From an uncultured Agathobaculum sp. (GTDB taxonomy: Bacteria; Bacillota; Clostridia; Oscillospirales; Butyricicoccaceae), in the NCBI GenBank assembly GCA_944384725.1, contig CALWUJ010000005.1:46253-110252 (forward strand): a DNA stretch of 64,000 bases, given 5' to 3'. Below the pieces are notes generated by a model. The model was not told the origin of the DNA and did no database searches. It was given only the letters and a program-made list of their open reading frames with translations. Positions 62,381 through 64,000 of the stretch are shown here, in pieces. Numbering within the stretch: the stretch's first letter is position 1; each line of letters opens with the position of its first letter. The position numbers and the translations under genes were made by a program.

Positions 62381-63886
62381 ATGGCAGAACAGCATCAGGC
62401 GCAGGAACAGCACGAGCAGACCGCAGAAGAACTGCATGAGCTCAAGCGTATCCGCCGTGAAAAGCTGGCGGAGCTGCAGGCGGCGGGCGCAGACCCGTAT
62501 CAGCAGGTACGCTTTGAGCGCGATCATCACACAGTCGATATTCATGAGCATTTTGAGGAGCTGGAGGGCAAAACCGTCCGTCTGGCAGGCCGTATGATGA
62601 GCAAACGCATCATGGGCAAGGCATCCTTTTCCGACCTTTCCGACCGTTACGGCCGCTTGCAGCTTTATATCAAGCGCGATAATGTGGGCGACGAGGTCTA
62701 TAAGGGCTATAAAAAGTTTGATATCGGTGATCTCATCGGTGTTTCGGGCGAAGTGTTCCGCACCCAGAAGGGCGAAATTTCGGTTGCGGTGCATGAGTTG
62801 ACGCTGCTGAGCAAAAACCTCGCGCCGCTGCCCGAAAAATGGCATGGCCTGAAAGATACCGACATGCGCTACCGCCAGCGCTATGTTGATTTGATCGTCA
62901 ACCCTGAGGTGCGCGACACCTTTGAGAAGCGCTCGGCCATTGTGCGTGAGATCCGCAACTTTATGGACGCACGCGGCTTTATGGAGGTCGAGACACCCTG
63001 CCTGAACACCATTCCGGGCGGCGCGGCGGCGCGTCCGTTCATCACGCATCACAATGCGTTGGATATTGATATGTATATGCGCATTGCAACCGAGCTGCAC
63101 CTCAAGCGCCTGATCGTCGGCGGCTTTGAGCAGGTGTACGAGATCGGCCGTATCTTCCGCAATGAGGGCATGGACACCAAGCACAACCCGGAGTTTACCA
63201 CCATCGAGCTGTATCAGGCGTATACCGATTACAACGGCATGATGGATATTACCGAGGACATGGTTGTGCATGTGTGCGAAAAGGTGCTGGGCACGACCAA
63301 GGTGACCTATCAGGGCACGGAGATCGATTTTGCCAAGGGCTGGCGCCGCATGACCATGGCGGACGCGGTCAAGGAATATTCCGGTCTGGACTTCATGGCA
63401 ATGGACGGCGACGAGGCGCTTGCCGCGGTCAAGGCCAAGGGTGTCGAGATCGAAAAGGGCAAGGAGAGCTGGGGCGATCTGCTCGCGCTGTGCTATGACG
63501 AGTTCGTCGAGGAGCATCTGATTCAGCCGACTTTCATCACGGATTATCCGGTGGAGGTATCTCCGCTGGCGAAGCGTAAGGCATCCGACCCGCGTCTGAC
63601 CGAGCGCTTTGAGTGCTTTGTGGTGGGTCGTGAACTGTGCAATGCATTCTCCGAGCTGAACGACCCGATCGATCAGCGTGAGCGCTTCGAGCGTCAGGTT
63701 GCGCTGCGTGCGGCGGGCGACGATGAAGCCAGCATGATGGATGACGATTTTGTCAACGCGCTGGAATACGGTATGCCCCCTACGGGCGGCATGGGCATGG
63801 GCATCGACCGTCTGGTCATGCTGCTGACCGATTCCGCGTCCATCCGTGATGTGCTTCTGTTCCCCACGATGAAGCCTTTGGACTAA
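62381..63886 (+). CDS. lysS: Lysyl-tRNA synthetase, class II
   Basis: 501 residues. N-terminal OB-fold anticodon-binding domain ([24 protein letters not shown]), then the class II core: motif 1 near [10 protein letters not shown], motif 2 [17 protein letters not shown], and motif 3 [26 protein letters not shown] and GGGGA precede the ATG. No terminator is seen before the window ends. Confidence 0.98.
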   Translation: MAEQHQAQEQHEQTAEELHELKRIRREKLAELQAAGADPYQQVRFERDHHTVDIHEHFEELEGKTVRLAGRMMSKRIMGKASFSDLSDRYGRLQLYIKRDNVGDEVYKGYKKFDIGDLIGVSGEVFRTQKGEISVAVHELTLLSKNLAPLPEKWHGLKDTDMRYRQRYVDLIVNPEVRDTFEKRSAIVREIRNFMDARGFMEVETPCLNTIPGGAAARPFITHHNALDIDMYMRIATELHLKRLIVGGFEQVYEIGRIFRNEGMDTKHNPEFTTIELYQAYTDYNGMMDITEDMVVHVCEKVLGTTKVTYQGTEIDFAKGWRRMTMADAVKEYSGLDFMAMDGDEALAAVKAKGVEIEKGKESWGDLLALCYDEFVEEHLIQPTFITDYPVEVSPLAKRKASDPRLTERFECFVVGRELCNAFSELNDPIDQRERFERQVALRAAGDDEASMMDDDFVNALEYGMPPTGGMGMGIDRLVMLLTDSASIRDVLLFPTMKPLD

Positions 63887-63946
63887 AATTCCACAATATA
63901 TAGTGTCTGACGAAACCGGACGACACAAGATGTAGTAAAAAGGGCT

Positions 63947-64000
63947 TACAACTACAACTTTTCTACAACTTTTGCTTGAAATCAGACGGCATCAGACGGG
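63947..64000. repeat. Short tandem repeats at the window end
   Basis: CTACAACTTTT occurs twice in tandem (63952-63962, 63963-63973), with TACAAC three times in the stretch. ATCAGACGG(C/G) then occurs twice in tandem (63981-64000). The purpose is unclear; it could be an integration or regulatory region. Confidence 0.6.

Overview
The window reads as a chromosomal segment of a moderately high-GC, low-oxygen Firmicute of class Clostridia. The evidence is a Gram-positive PolC, a T-box leader, FtsEX with an M23 hydrolase, a flavodiiron protein, a rubredoxin-flavin reductase, DUF4317/DUF4830-type proteins, strong AGGAGG ribosome-binding sites and TTGACA/TATAAT promoters. Placement near Oscillospirales/Butyricicoccaceae is my inference and was not tested. 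I see no rRNA, tRNA, CRISPR array, insertion sequence or prophage gene; gene order looks like ordinary chromosome with a few accessory patches.

Layout. 1-5.4 kb: the 3' part of polC and two small unknown-function genes. 5.4-12 kb: a compact histidine operon, hisZ-hisG (fused), hisD, hisB, hisH, hisA, hisF, hisI, a tiny membrane ORF with an apparent frameshift, and hisE. hisC and histidinol-phosphatase are absent here. 12-16.6 kb: an exported C39-like protease, FMN/flavodoxin-fold oxidoreductases, a zinc-ribbon membrane protein, a flavin reductase-rubredoxin, and a DUF421/DUF4363 pair. 16.6-22 kb: a T-box-controlled ilvB-ilvN-ilvC-ilvD operon. 22-25.4 kb: pyrE, then a transmembrane Ser/Thr kinase with an external C-type-lectin domain, overlapping a double-HTH partner gene. 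25.6-28.3 kb: a three-gene lipid-linked glycosylation set (GT-C transferase, GtrB-like, GtrA-like). 28.4-33.4 kb: a LysR regulator and the operon it probably controls (transporter, M20 peptidase, YjiH/YjiG-like proteins, a small membrane protein). 33.6-37 kb: a two-component system with a membrane protein and a lipoprotein. 37.6-39.4 kb: a chemoreceptor behind a long leader.

39.5-43.9 kb: a phosphotransferase sugar system (IIA and IIB leftward; RpiR regulator, GH4 phospho-glycosidase and IIC rightward). 43.9-48.5 kb: an RDD protein, an amidohydrolase, a DUF4317 protein and rlmB. 48.5-51 kb: a large membrane protein that looks like a P-type ATPase which has lost its catalytic motifs, and opposite it a 28-residue membrane ORF. 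51.3-57.6 kb: an EF-G paralogue with altered GTPase motifs, a flavodiiron protein, a DUF4830 protein, an RsuA-type pseudouridine synthase and a CdaR/PucR-like regulator. 57.7-63.9 kb: ftsE-ftsX, an M23 murein hydrolase/activator, an S41 protease, greA and lysS. The last 60 bases carry short tandem repeats that may mark a junction.

The most unusual items are the kinase-lectin receptor with its HTH partner, the catalytically degenerate P-type-ATPase-like protein, two tiny membrane ORFs, the LysR operator pair, and the mismatch between a lactose/cellobiose-type PTS and an alpha-type GH4 signature.
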